Assembly: GCF_900105415.1 (NCBI RefSeq)
Contig: NZ_FNSM01000001.1
Coordinates: 4,306,501-4,370,500 of the forward strand
Length of the DNA stretch: 64,000 bases
Source: Streptomyces sp. TLI_105
GTDB lineage: Bacteria > Actinomycetota > Actinomycetes > Streptomycetales > Streptomycetaceae
Reading direction: 5' to 3'
The notes below the pieces were generated by a model. That model was given only the letters and a program-made list of their open reading frames with translations. It was not told where the DNA came from and did not search any database. Numbering within the stretch: the stretch's first letter is position 1; each line of letters begins with the position of its first letter. Shown here in pieces: positions 44,061 to 52,768 of the stretch. A program made the position numbers and the translations under genes.

Positions 44061-44200
44061 TGACAGCAAGGACATCAACAACTCCGTGGGCCAGGGCGGC
44101 GGCCGGCGCGAGAGGCTGTCCCGCGCCGAACGGCAGAACAACGGCCCGCACCGCAACCTCGACCGCCGGGTAGACGGACGACGACACCGCGCAGGGCTGA
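44061..44200 (+). pseudogene. decayed DUF6243 gene
   Basis: The frame VDSKDINNSVGQGGGRRERL and SRAERQNNGPHRNLDRRV corresponds to residues 2-38 of the intact protein at 38892. The start codon region is damaged and the C-terminal helix is replaced. Like the intact copy, it stands just left of a scar (44248). Confidence 0.75.
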
Positions 44201-44247
44201 CACGCCGCCGCGGGACGGCGCGGCTCTCGAACGGGTTCGGACAACAA

Positions 44248-44451
44248 CGAAGCCCCAGGTCGCTGACCTGGGGCTTCGCAGAAGAGCGGATGAGGGAATC
44301 GAACCCGCGCTACAAGCTTGGGAATCACCCGGTACTTGAGGTTCATGTGGGTTCTGACCTGCGGAGATGTACCTCTCGAAGTCGATTCCGAGGGGTCCGG
44401 GTGTCCTCTGCTGACCGCTGTTCACCGTCGTGACTGGCACGTAGTGGCACG
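44248..44451 (-). repeat. attachment-type scar B: tRNA-Gly(CCC) 3' fragment, terminator and flank
   Basis: 204 bp: terminator hairpin 44248-44278, tRNA fragment 44284-44329 (one base shorter than the others in the acceptor/T-arm junction), and distal TGGCACGTAGTGGCACG at 44435-44451. The flank also has CTGACCGCTGTTCACCG, conserved in several scars. Confidence 0.8.
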
Positions 44452-44691
44452 CGCTGCTCAGCGGGTGAAGCGCCGGGACCCGTTCGCGACCGCTGCCCTG
44501 TACCTCGTACGGAATGCCCGGAAGTCCGGTGCCTGGAAGGGATGTGTGGTGGGAGGTGGTGATGATGCTGCGGCGACACAGCGGGGCGCCCCTTCCGGAG
44601 CGGAGAACGGCGAGGTCAGGTCGATGAGAGGGCTCCTCTTCGGTGCGGGGCCGTGAACGGATCTGGTGTGCCGTGACCGGGCAAGGCAGCC

Positions 44692-44913
44692 CTACAGCTT
44701 GCTCATCTTGGCGTACGGACTCAGGATTCGCTCTTGCGTCGAGCCGAAATCCACGACCGCCGCGATCCCCTCCTCGATGCCGATGACCCGGCCGAGGCCG
44801 TACACGTCGTGTGTGACCTGGTCGCCTATGGCGAACTGCCTCGGAGGCGGCGTGACCGGGGCCTTGAAGGGACTGGTGGGCAAATAGCGCTTCGGTGCAC
44901 CTGGCTTTGTCAT
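44692..44913 (-). CDS. small CarD/Tudor-like protein
   Basis: 73 residues. A basic proline-containing start (TKPGAPKRYLPTSPFKAPV) is followed by an SH3/Tudor-type barrel: FAIGDQVTHDVYGLGRVIGI, then AAVVDFGSTQERILSPY. The VYGLGRV pattern is that of CarD/RID and UvrD-tail modules that bind RNA polymerase or nucleic acid. Function here unknown. It lies between scars B and C. Confidence 0.7.
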   Translation of the reverse strand: MTKPGAPKRYLPTSPFKAPVTPPPRQFAIGDQVTHDVYGLGRVIGIEEGIAAVVDFGSTQERILSPYAKMSKL

Positions 44914-45003
44914 TGCCGCCAGTATGTGCCCGCGCGTATCCGTGAGCTGCGGCCGCTCAGTCCGAAGCGCGAGGGCTGAAAGGGGCTCGACGAAAAAACA
45001 GCA

Positions 45004-45085
45004 GCCCCAGGTCGCTGACCTGGGGTTTCGCTGGCGAGTCCGCTGTTGAGCACGGTTGGCGCCTCTACTGGCACGTTGTGGCACG
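45004..45085 (-). repeat. attachment-type scar C, internally deleted
   Basis: Terminator stem GCCCCAGGTC-GCT-GACCTGGGG (45004-45027) and, 45 bp on, the distal box ACTGGCACGTTGTGGCACG (45067-45085), identical to that of scar E. The tRNA fragment that belongs between them is gone. Confidence 0.65.
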
Positions 45086-45198
45086 CCCTTCTCAGAGGCG
45101 CGGGCGGGGGGAAGCCGTCCCAGGTCACGTGCGGGTCATGGGGCGCGCCCGACCACCGGGGGTGCTTGCACCGCCGCCCCGAAGTGAGCGGTGGAGGC

Positions 45199-46101
45199 TT
45201 ATGCGTCTTGCAGCAGGGTGTGCAGCGGATGAGCGGCTGCGTGCGCGAGGGGACGTGACAGGTGCAGGGCCGTGTGGAAGTGGCCGTCGGTCTCCTTGCC
45301 GCGGGGGTCGTCGCCGGCCGTGGACACCGCGGCGATGGCGTAGCGCTGTTCGTCGGCGTCGGTGAAGCGCCTCTGCGGGTACGTGCGGGACGTGTCCTTC
45401 TGCGTGGTCAGGCCGAACTCGGCCAGGCCGTCGGAGGTGTCCTTGTAGGGAACGGTCCGCAGGACGAGGGCGGCCACCCAGGGTGGCTCCTGCCTGCCCT
45501 CCAGGAGCGCCCGGAAGGTGCGGGCGGACAGGAAGGTCGCCCCGCCGGTCACGGTGATCAGGCGGGTGTCGCGGGTGGCCCGGCGCAGTGCCGGACTGGG
45601 CGGGGCGGTCTCCAGGTTCTCGGCGAATCCGTCGTCGAGCAGGCCGACCGCGCGGGCGTAGGCGATGGCCGGCGCGGAGATGTCGAGGCCGATGACGGGC
45701 ACGGCGTCGGCGCGGCGACGTGCCGCGTAGTACCTGCGGTCCTCCTTGATCAGTTCGGCGGTCGTCAGCGGGGTGACCTGCGGTGAGGTGTAGTGGTCGT
45801 ACAGCTCCTGAAGCGTCACGTGGTGGTTGAGCAAGGCCGCGTTGATGCCGTACGAGCAGCAGATGTCCAGCACCGTGGCCTGCGGCACGTCGTCCTGGCC
45901 GACCAGGCGACCGTGGTCCTCGGGAAAGCCGGCGAAAGGCAGAAGGCGGCGGAAGAGACGCTGGGCGTGATGGGGTGCCTGATAGTCCAGTGGTGCCAGG
46001 GTCGCGAAGTACGAACGTGGGTCCGGTCGGCCGTAGATGTCGTCGAAGCTGGTCATCTGCGCGGGTGTACCCGATGCGTGGGAGTTCCGAGCCGTGGTCA
46101 C
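45199..46101 (-). CDS. class I SAM-dependent methyltransferase-like protein
   Basis: 300 residues. Motif I is VLDICCSYGINAALLNHHV, with Cys-Cys in place of the usual Gly-x-Gly start, and the acidic post-I residue is in VIGLDISAPAIAYARAVG. The rest is of a family I know only from actinobacterial hypothetical proteins. GTG 46101 follows GGAGGCTCTG. A short open frame just upstream (to about 46189) ending in MRYACLTA may be the tail of a lost gene. Confidence 0.72.
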   Translation of the reverse strand: MTTARNSHASGTPAQMTSFDDIYGRPDPRSYFATLAPLDYQAPHHAQRLFRRLLPFAGFPEDHGRLVGQDDVPQATVLDICCSYGINAALLNHHVTLQELYDHYTSPQVTPLTTAELIKEDRRYYAARRRADAVPVIGLDISAPAIAYARAVGLLDDGFAENLETAPPSPALRRATRDTRLITVTGGATFLSARTFRALLEGRQEPPWVAALVLRTVPYKDTSDGLAEFGLTTQKDTSRTYPQRRFTDADEQRYAIAAVSTAGDDPRGKETDGHFHTALHLSRPLAHAAAHPLHTLLQDA

Positions 46102-46291
46102 CAGAGCCTCCTTAGGCGGTCAGGCAGGCATAGCGCATCGCGGCGTCGGCAGGGAAGGGCGCCGGGTCCTGACCGCTCGGCTTCAGCCACATGAGGTCTG
46201 AGGAAGCCGGTCGCAGGGTCGTCCGTGCGGCCGTGATCGGTGAGATCGGGGGCACGCGAAGGGCACGCGGGTCCCGAGAGGTGGACAACGA

Positions 46292-46499
46292 CGAAGACCC
46301 AGGTCGCTGACCTGGGTCTTCGTTCACGAGCGGATGACGGGAATCGAACCCGCGCCATAAGCTTGGGAATCACCGCTGCTTTGGTCGTCGATATGGCCTC
46401 TGACCTGCGGACATTCCTCTTCGCGGGTCCTTCCGGGGGGCTCTGCTCACCCCCGTGGTGACCGCTGTTCACCGCCCTGGAGGGCACGGATGGGGCACG
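46292..46499 (-). repeat. attachment-type scar D: tRNA-Gly(CCC) 3' fragment, terminator and flank
   Basis: 208 bp: terminator 46292-46322, tRNA fragment 46328-46374, conserved TCTGACCTGCGGACA, TGACCGCTGTTCACCG and distal GAGGGCACGGATGGGGCACG ending at 46499. Confidence 0.82.
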
Positions 46500-46668
46500 T
46501 GCCGGCCCTCGCTCGGCGGCCCGGTGCGGCTGGACGGGTGGAGTTCGGAGCCCGACTCCTGCGCCGTCCGCCGGGAGCGTCCTTCGGCCGGATTACATGG
46601 GCCTGCGCCTCGGTGCGGGGCGTACCGGTGTCCTTCGCGGTCCCGGAACCGACGACTGGAAGAGCACC

Positions 46669-47943
46669 ATGGCAGAGCGCCACCCTCGCAACCGCACCGG
46701 CCGCGGTCCGCTACGTCGCGGGCTCGCCGCCGCCGTGCTCGCGGTCGGCATGCTGACGGCTTCGACGGCCCCCGGGTACGGGACCGGCCCGGCCACGCCG
46801 GTGCCCGGCCCCCAGTTCACGCCGTTGACGGCGGCCGTGATGACCAAACCGGCGCCGTTCGACGCCACGGACGGCAAGACGCACCTCTCGTACGAACTGC
46901 TCACCACGAACGCACTGCCCCGCAGCGCCCGGGTGCGGCTGGACCGCGTCGAGGTCCGGGACGCCCGCACGCACCGGGTGGTGGGCTCGCTGAGCGGGCA
47001 GGCGCTGGCCGATGCCGCCAACCCGGTGGGCGACCCCCTGCCGGGTGCGGACGGGTACACGCCGGCGCCCCCCGGACCGACGCCGACCGTCATCCCGGGC
47101 TCCCAGCAGTGGGTCGTCTGGCTCGACCTGGTTCTCGACCGCGGTCAGTGGGTGCCCAAGGCCCTCGAACACCACCTCTCGGGAGCCGTCCTCACCGCCT
47201 CCGGCTCCTCCCCGTTCGAGGAGACGGTCCAGATCACCCGGACCGTCCGCACCGCGCCGCTGAACCTGGACGCGCCGGTCCGCCCCGGCACCTGGTACTC
47301 CAGCGAGTCGTGCTGCGGCAACACCCACCACCGCCGCGGCCTCGGCCCGATCAACGGCCGCTTCTACGTACCGCAGCGCTTCGCGATCGACTGGTACAAG
47401 GTCGGCGATCGGGGACAGACCTGGGAGGGCGACCCCGCGCGGCTCACCAGCTACCTGAGCTACCGGCAGCCGGTCGTGGCGGCGGCCGGTGGCAGGGTGG
47501 TGGAGGTCCAGGACGGGATCCCGGACAACACGCCGCCCGTCACGCCGCCGGTCCCGCCCATCGAGGAGACCGTCGGCAACCACGTCACCGTGGAGGTCGC
47601 GCCCGGCCGCTACCTGCTCTACGCCCACCTGAAGCCCGGCTCGCTCAGGGTCCGGGAGGGCGACCACGTCGAACCCGGCCGGGTCCTCGGGCTGATCGGC
47701 AACAGCGGCAACTCGACCACGCCGCACCTGCACTTCCAGGTGATGACCACGCCCGAGTTCTTCCCGACCGACAGCCCCCCGTTCACCTTCCGGAAGTTCC
47801 GCGTCGTCGGACAGGTCGAACCCCGCCTCTGGGACGACAACCTGGGCACCCAGCCGACCGGCGTCCTCCCGATCACGCCCTCGCCGTACGACGGACCCCA
47901 CCGTGCGCGGTATCCGCTCGACCGCGAGGTGCTGGAGTTCTGA
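46669..47943 (+). CDS. secreted M23-family metallopeptidase
   Basis: 424 residues. A signal peptide (RRGLAAAVLAVGMLTASTAP) precedes a beta-rich N-terminal domain, then a C-terminal LytM/M23 domain with FAIDWYKV, VTVEVAPGRYLLYAHLKPGS and the zinc motif TTPHLHFQV. Such enzymes cut peptidoglycan peptides outside the cell. ATG 46669 follows GGAAGAG. It is alone between scars D and E, so it is the sole cargo of that segment. Confidence 0.85.
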   Translation: MAERHPRNRTGRGPLRRGLAAAVLAVGMLTASTAPGYGTGPATPVPGPQFTPLTAAVMTKPAPFDATDGKTHLSYELLTTNALPRSARVRLDRVEVRDARTHRVVGSLSGQALADAANPVGDPLPGADGYTPAPPGPTPTVIPGSQQWVVWLDLVLDRGQWVPKALEHHLSGAVLTASGSSPFEETVQITRTVRTAPLNLDAPVRPGTWYSSESCCGNTHHRRGLGPINGRFYVPQRFAIDWYKVGDRGQTWEGDPARLTSYLSYRQPVVAAAGGRVVEVQDGIPDNTPPVTPPVPPIEETVGNHVTVEVAPGRYLLYAHLKPGSLRVREGDHVEPGRVLGLIGNSGNSTTPHLHFQVMTTPEFFPTDSPPFTFRKFRVVGQVEPRLWDDNLGTQPTGVLPITPSPYDGPHRARYPLDREVLEF

Positions 47944-47994
47944 CCGCTCCCGGCCCACCCCGGCGCGTGCCGCCCGGAGGGGTCCGGACGACGA

Positions 47995-48201
47995 CGAAGG
48001 CCCTGGTCAGCGACCAGGGCCTTCGTTCAAGAGCGGATGACGGGAATCGAACCCGCGCCATGAGCTTGGGAATCACCCGGCACTTGGACCCGCGAAGCGC
48101 TTCTGACCCGCGCAAACGTTAGCCCGACGCCGCTTCTTCGCCGCCTGCTCGACTCCCTTGTCGTCCGCTGTGGACCGCCTCTACTGGCACGTTGTGGCAC
48201 G
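47995..48201 (-). repeat. attachment-type scar E: tRNA-Gly(CCC) 3' fragment, terminator and flank
   Basis: 207 bp: terminator CGAAGGCCCTGGTC-AGC-complement 47995-48025, tRNA fragment 48031-48077, distal ACTGGCACGTTGTGGCACG ending 48201. The terminator also serves the M23 gene. Confidence 0.82.
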
Positions 48202-48209
48202 GCGGCAGA

Positions 48210-49409
48210 TCAGCCACGCCACTCCACCAGGACGAGAGTGGCGTCGTCCGAGGTGGCTTCACCGCGGGCTCGCTTGAGCGTATGGGACAGGTCCCGAGCC
48301 ACCGCGCGGACTCCTCGGTCTGCCTTCTCCATCTGGTTCACCCAGTCGATCAACTGGTCCTCGCCGAATTGCTCCTGCCCGCTCTCGTGCTCCTCGACCA
48401 GACCGTCGGTGAAGCAGAGGATCCGGTCCCCGGGCGCGAGCTTCACCTCGCTGACCTGCGGTTGCGCTCCGCCGAAGCCGACGGGGAGGGTGGTGGGGCT
48501 GTCCAGGCGGCCCATGACACGGTGCTTGCGGATCAGGACGGGGGCGGGGTGTCCCGCGTTGACCCACTGGAGACGGCCGGTGGTCGTGTCCAGCCGCATC
48601 ATCTGCGCCGTGACGAAGTGGTCGGGGGCGAACTGCTCGGCCACGGCCCGGTCCATGAAGAGGTAGATCTCGGACAGCTCGACGCTGAGGCGGCGGGCGT
48701 GCCGGTAGGCGCCGATGGCGACGGTGGCCAGGGTGGCCGCGTTCAGGCCGTGGCCCATGGCGTCGATCACGGCGAGGTGGAAGGTGTCGCCGTTCAGGGC
48801 GTAGTCGAAGCTGTCGCCGGCCACGTCGTAGGCGGGCTCCAGGACTCCGGCGACGGCGACGCGCGACATGGTCATGGTCAGCGGCGGCAGGAGCGACCAC
48901 TGGATCTCGGCGGCGACGCTCATCGGCTCGCCGCGGCGGGCGCGGAAGAAGAGGTCGGTGTGGTTGTTCTTGGTCTGCAGCAGATCGGCGACCAGCCCCG
49001 CGATCCTGCGCAGGAGGCGGCGGTCGTCGTCGTCGACCGCGTCCAGGGTGACGGCCAGGACGCCGGCCTGGTCACCGCCGTCCAGCAGCGGTAGGTGGAC
49101 GCGTACCCCGTCGGCCAGCGCCAGCTCGACCGGGCGCGAGGTGAGGAAACACCTGCCGGCATCCGAACCGTCGATGGACAGCGGCTCGCCGCCCCTCAGC
49201 CCTTCGGCGAGCAGGGGAACCAGCCTCTGTTGCCCGTAGTCCTGAAGCAGGATCTGCGGATTCCTGCCCCCCAGCCGGCCCATCGTCTCGGCGACGACCA
49301 GCCCGACGCGATGGGGCGGCAGCTCGTGGGCCCGGTCCAGGATCGTTCCCAGGAGCCCCTCCCCGAAGCTCTCCGAGCGATCGGGTTTCCCGAGCCGTCC
49401 GAGGATCAT
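48210..49409 (-). CDS. PP2C/SpoIIE-type serine phosphatase with GAF-like sensor
   Basis: 399 residues. A conserved N-terminus (GEGLLGTILDRAHELPPHRV), a GAF-like domain (about 35-165) and a SpoIIE phosphatase domain (about 185-395) follow in order. Metal motifs are AGDSFDYAL, VIDAMGHGLNAA, GDRILCFTDGLVEE and SDDATLVLV. Such enzymes dephosphorylate STAS antagonists and activate stress sigma factors. ATG 49409 follows GGAGGCAACGGG. It heads the segment that carries the DUF5994 genes; a stub of the same gene lies near the DUF5994 gene at 22911. Confidence 0.9.
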   Translation of the reverse strand: MILGRLGKPDRSESFGEGLLGTILDRAHELPPHRVGLVVAETMGRLGGRNPQILLQDYGQQRLVPLLAEGLRGGEPLSIDGSDAGRCFLTSRPVELALADGVRVHLPLLDGGDQAGVLAVTLDAVDDDDRRLLRRIAGLVADLLQTKNNHTDLFFRARRGEPMSVAAEIQWSLLPPLTMTMSRVAVAGVLEPAYDVAGDSFDYALNGDTFHLAVIDAMGHGLNAATLATVAIGAYRHARRLSVELSEIYLFMDRAVAEQFAPDHFVTAQMMRLDTTTGRLQWVNAGHPAPVLIRKHRVMGRLDSPTTLPVGFGGAQPQVSEVKLAPGDRILCFTDGLVEEHESGQEQFGEDQLIDWVNQMEKADRGVRAVARDLSHTLKRARGEATSDDATLVLVEWRG

Positions 49410-49604
49410 CCCGTTGCCTCCAACCGAGCGGCGATGACCTCGCCCGGTCCTGCCGTACGGGGCGGGCGTCGCGACCGCGCGGCGACCGGGTACCGGAGCG
49501 GCCCGCACCAGAGATGTGGCCTCCAGGATGCTCCTCGGCGGCAGGTCACGCCACAGGGACGCCGTGCGGGGACACAGGTTGCCGGTGACCGGAGGCGGAC
49601 CGGT

Positions 49605-49874
49605 TCAGCCGCCCTCCTCCTCCGCTTCCATGGGGCGGATGCCCTGGTGGGTGAGCGAGACCATCGCGGGTGTGTTTCCCGGCTCCCAGTCGACGGTGAC
49701 CAGCCCCTCGCCCGCGAGGTAGGAGCAGGCGGCGGCGAGATCCTGCTCCGGGACGCGCAGGTCGTGGTTGAGCGCGGCTCCGGTGACGCCGAGCAGGCGG
49801 TTGCCTTCGGCGGCCGTGTAGAGGGCCTGGAGGATCTGCCGGCGGTACCGCTGCCGCTCGTGGAGTGTCGCCAT
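49605..49874 (-). CDS. DUF5994-cassette gene 1: small winged-helix-like protein, copy X
   Basis: 89 residues: TLHERQRYRRQILQALYTAA, then a winged-helix pattern ending in EPGNTPAMVSLTHQGI and an acidic tail MEAEEE. Counterpart of 61765-62037. It could be a small DNA- or protein-binding wHTH; no function is known. It is the last of four minus-strand genes. Confidence 0.75.
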   Translation of the reverse strand: MATLHERQRYRRQILQALYTAAEGNRLLGVTGAALNHDLRVPEQDLAAACSYLAGEGLVTVDWEPGNTPAMVSLTHQGIRPMEAEEEGG

Positions 49875-49916
49875 GGCCGCGTGGTCCTGTCGTCGTGCGG
49901 TGTCGTTCGTGGCCGG

Positions 49917-50225
49917 TCAGGGCTCCTCGGTGTGGGGGCCGGTGCCGGTGGGCGGTCTGCTGGTGGCGAGCCAGGTGCGGGCGGGTCCGGCGGCGGTCTC
50001 GGTGTCGACCGTGAGGTGGAGCCGTGTGCCGCCGCCCGGCACGGGGTAGCTGCGCTGCTCCGCGCCGGCGAAGCACCGGCGGATCACTTCGGCGACCGCG
50101 CGGGCGGCCTCGGGCGTGGCGGAGACGATACGGATCTCGGCGTGTTCGGCCTGCGGCAGTGGTTCGTTCTCGGGCAGTGGTTCGTTCTCGGTGGGGTGCA
50201 AGACGGCGTGCTCCGTTCGGGACAA
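49917..50225 (-). CDS. DUF5994-cassette gene 2: small alpha/beta protein, copy X
   Basis: 102 residues. The N-terminus has a duplicated ENEPLP; the core AEIRIVSATPEAARAVAEVI, CFAGAEQRSYPVPGGGTRLH and TVDTETAAGPARTW is shared with 62078-62365 and 20441-20707. Unknown family of beta-alpha-beta type. A 12-bp coding repeat explains the doubled ENEPLP. Confidence 0.75.
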   Translation of the reverse strand: MSRTEHAVLHPTENEPLPENEPLPQAEHAEIRIVSATPEAARAVAEVIRRCFAGAEQRSYPVPGGGTRLHLTVDTETAAGPARTWLATSRPPTGTGPHTEEP

Positions 50226-50313
50226 AAGCGAGAGGCCGGCGGGTGGGTTGTCCCGGGTGTCGGGTGCCCCACCCGCGGCCTTCGGCCGGAGGAGTGGTCT
50301 GAGGTCAGGCAGA

Positions 50314-50523
50314 TCAGGGCCAGGTGCCCGTAGGCCGACGATCGGCGATCCGTTCGGGCGGCCTGGGATGGCTGTGGCCGGGGGGACGGCTGAGGGAGGG
50401 GTAGGGGTCGCTGAAGTGGCGGGCCACTATGCGTGCGTCGTGCTGGGCGTTCAGCCGGTGGATCAGGCGTGTGCCGAGCACGATCAGAAGTGCGCCTGCC
50501 AGGAGCGTGATCACGATCTCCAT
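50314..50523 (-). CDS. DUF5994-cassette gene 3: single-helix membrane protein, copy X
   Basis: 69 residues: one N-terminal membrane helix (MEIVITLLAGALLIVLGTRL) and a polar tail with IHRLNAQHDARI and a Pro/His-rich end finishing GTWP. GGAGGTGAGGAC is a strong ribosome site. Spacing to the gene-4 stop is 4 bp in both cassettes. Function unknown. Confidence 0.75.
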   Translation of the reverse strand: MEIVITLLAGALLIVLGTRLIHRLNAQHDARIVARHFSDPYPSLSRPPGHSHPRPPERIADRRPTGTWP

Positions 50524-50527
50524 GTCC

Positions 50528-51117
50528 TCACCTCCCGGTGTGTCCCGGCAGCGGGATCATCCGTGCGCCGACGACGGGGTGCGCCGCTGGGTGCGACCGG
50601 CGCGCCGGGGCGGCCCCGCCGTCGTTCTCCCAGGCGTCTTCGCTGCTCCGCGCCTCCCCCATACGGCGGCCGGTCGCGGCCTCGTCGGACATCAGCCCAC
50701 CTGCGGAGAGGATGCTTCCGGGGAGGGCGGCGGCGGTCATCAGCCGGGCCGCGGAGGCGGGTTCGGTCTCGGGCGGAATCACGAGCAGGTCGCAGCGGCC
50801 GGTCGTGTAGGACAGCAGGATGATCTTGTCCGGGTCCTGCTCGGTGAACCAGCCCACGTGCAGCACGCGGCCGGTGACGGCGACCTTTGCGGGACGACGG
50901 GCCAGCGGCCGGGATTCACCAGGACGCGGGTGATGCGGCCCCAGCGTCCTTCGAGGGCGTCGGCCAGCGCCGACAGCTCGGCTGCCAGGTCGCGTGAACG
51001 GGGCCACCAGGCGCCGTCGAGCCGACCGGCAAGAGTGGTCTTCGGAGTGAGCGACAAGCGGGCCGGAAGTCCTGGGGTGAGGGCGCGGTTCGCCGTCCTG
51101 TCGAGGGTGGCGGTCAT
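50528..51117 (-). pseudogene. DUF5994-cassette gene 4, frameshifted copy X
   Basis: The frame starts well (RLSLTPKTTLAGRLDGAWWP) but breaks after GRWPVVPQ. The continuation VAVTGRVLHVGWFTEQDPDK up to MIPLPGHTGR is in another frame. Compared with the intact copy (CCGCACAAGGTC), one base is missing at about 50888 (CCGCAAAGGTC). Everything else is conserved, so the loss is recent or a sequencing error. Confidence 0.8.
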
Positions 51118-51423
51118 GGCGGACCTGCCCCCGGGCTGCCCGTCGGCAGCCCGGTTTTTCGTGTTCCCCGGAAATGACACCTGCGTGGAAGCTGGTGCTC
51201 GAAGTACTTCCGGTACTTCCAGCGTACGTCTGATCAGCCCATTCTCGGCCCGATACGGGGAGAGACTTCCGGTTCGTACGAATGAGTGTGCGGCGCCGGG
51301 CGGACACGCGGGAGCCGGCGTTACCGTGAGATGACGGCACAGTCGCCCCGCCAGCGGCTGGTCCCCCCTCAGGCGCAGCCGTGGCGGGCCGCGGCAGCTC
51401 ACCCGTAGACGAGCGGATCCATC
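51118..51423. other. 306-bp divergent promoter region of the DUF5994 genes
   Basis: It holds a leader hairpin for the minus-strand cassette: GGGCTGCC-GACG-GGCAGCCC at 51133-51152 (minus sense). A conserved stretch farther up (51185-51240) aligns without gaps over 31 bp to the equivalent region of copy Y at 63300-63340. Confidence 0.6.
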
Positions 51424-51915
51424 ATGGCCGACTCCGACATCCCGACCCCCTTGCTCCTGCCGGACGAGATCCACCAGGCGGTGCGCCCCGGTACGGCTCT
51501 GCTCCGGCTGGAGACGACGCACTCCCGGCAGGGCGTCCTCGACGGGGCGTGGTGGCCGCGCACGCGCGAGGTGGAGCAGGAGGTTCCCGCGCTGGTGTCC
51601 GTCCTGTCCGAGCACCTCGGACCCATCATCCGGGTCGGCCTGGACGCCACCGCGTGGGACGGGATTCCGACCCGGCTGGTCATCGACGACCGGGTCGTCC
51701 ACCTCGACTCCTTCCCCGTCGGCGACGACACCGTCCTGATCACCCGTGGCGACAAGGACCACTTCGCGCTGATGGTGGTGCCGCCGGACACGGAACCCGG
51801 TGCCGCCCGCACGGCCATGGCCCGCGCGGTCCACGCCGACAACATCACGCAGGCCACCGAGCTCCTCGTAGCCACGCTTCCCGCACCGACGACCGAGCAG
51901 GGAGGAGCGGCATGA
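51424..51915 (+). CDS. DUF5994 family protein, copy 2
   Basis: 163 residues, close to the protein at 22911 (RLETTHSRQGVLDGAWWPRT; LGPIIRVGLDATAWDGIP; VHLDSFPVGDDTVLITRGDK). It is divergent from the frameshifted cassette gene 4 and overlaps the PRC-barrel gene by 4 bp (ATGA). Unknown function; the shared segment with a PP2C phosphatase suggests a stress-response role. Confidence 0.82.
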   Translation: MADSDIPTPLLLPDEIHQAVRPGTALLRLETTHSRQGVLDGAWWPRTREVEQEVPALVSVLSEHLGPIIRVGLDATAWDGIPTRLVIDDRVVHLDSFPVGDDTVLITRGDKDHFALMVVPPDTEPGAARTAMARAVHADNITQATELLVATLPAPTTEQGGAA

Positions 51916-52268
51916 TCCAGACAGCGGACATCCGCGAGTGGCGCAACCAGGACGTGGTGGACCCCGGTGGCCACAAGATCGGCGAACTGGAATCCGTCTA
52001 CGTCGACACCAGCACCGACGAGCCGGCCATGGCCACGGTCCGCGTCGGCCTGCCCACCCGGCACCGCCTGGTGTTCGTCCCCCTGGAGGGAGCGACGGTG
52101 GGGCCGGGGTACGTGCGGGTCGCCCACGACAGGAAACTGGTGAAACAGAGCCCCTCCATCGGCCCGGACGACGTCCTGCCCTTCGAGGACGAGGAAGCCG
52201 TCTTCCGCCACTACGGCCTCGTCTACGAACCCGGTGCGAGCGGCGAACGGCAACTCGCCCGACGCTGA
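51912..52268 (+). CDS. PRC-barrel domain protein
   Basis: 118 residues. The N-terminal PRC-barrel (ADIREWRNQDVVDPGGHKIG, then VYVDTSTDEPAMATVRVGL) is followed by a second beta-rich half and a short tail. PRC-barrels occur in RimM-like and stress proteins. The start overlaps the DUF5994 stop and follows GGAGGAGCGGC. Confidence 0.87.
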   Translation: MIQTADIREWRNQDVVDPGGHKIGELESVYVDTSTDEPAMATVRVGLPTRHRLVFVPLEGATVGPGYVRVAHDRKLVKQSPSIGPDDVLPFEDEEAVFRHYGLVYEPGASGERQLARR

Positions 52269-52296
52269 GCCCCCGACCGCCGGGGAGGCGGCCCCC

Positions 52297-52467
52297 ATGA
52301 CACTCTTCCTCGCTTTGATCATCATCGCGATCGTTCTGGGCCTCATCGGCGCCGTCGCCGACGGACTCCTCTTCCTCCTCTTCATCGGCATCGCGGTACT
52401 CGTGGCAGACCTCCTCTACATGGCCCTGCGCACCCGCCACTCCGCCCGCCACCGCCCGCTCCGGTGA
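52297..52467 (+). CDS. small hydrophobic two-helix membrane protein
   Basis: 56 residues, almost entirely two membrane helices (LALIIIAIVLGLIGAVADGL and a second LFLLFIGIAVLVADLLYM) and a basic tail. RBS GGGGAGG. The gene follows PRC-barrel by 28 bp and ends 33 bp before scar F. A frameshifted relative lies at 59143 beside scar G. Confidence 0.78.
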   Translation: MTLFLALIIIAIVLGLIGAVADGLLFLLFIGIAVLVADLLYMALRTRHSARHRPLR

Positions 52468-52500
52468 CCGCGGGGACGGCCTGGAAGGTCTGCACGACGA

Positions 52501-52706
52501 CGAAGCCCCAGGTCGCTGACCTGGGGCTTCGTTCAAGAGCGGATGACGGGAATCGAACCCGCGCTATGAGCTTGGGAATCACCGTCGCTCGGACCACCAA
52601 GCCGCCTCTGAGCTGGTGTTTCTCTCGCTGATGCGGGTGTGCGGCGGCCTGCTCGACACCGCTGGTGACCGTAGTTCACCGCTCCGGAGGGCACGGCTGG
52701 GACACG
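52501..52706 (-). repeat. attachment-type scar F: tRNA-Gly(CCC) 3' fragment, terminator and flank
   Basis: 206 bp: terminator 52501-52531, tRNA fragment 52537-52583, conserved TGACCGTAGTTCACCG and distal GAGGGCACGGCTGGGACACG ending at 52706. Confidence 0.82.
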
Positions 52707-52768
52707 CCGGGGCGGGACGCGATCCGGTCCGCCCCTGGCACCGGCCGCCGCGGACCCGTTGCCGGACG

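Noticed and set aside
46112..46189. Short minus-strand frame ending MRYACLTA before the methyltransferase
   Set aside because: It might be a leader peptide or the tail of a lost gene, but there is no ribosome site or homology to support it.
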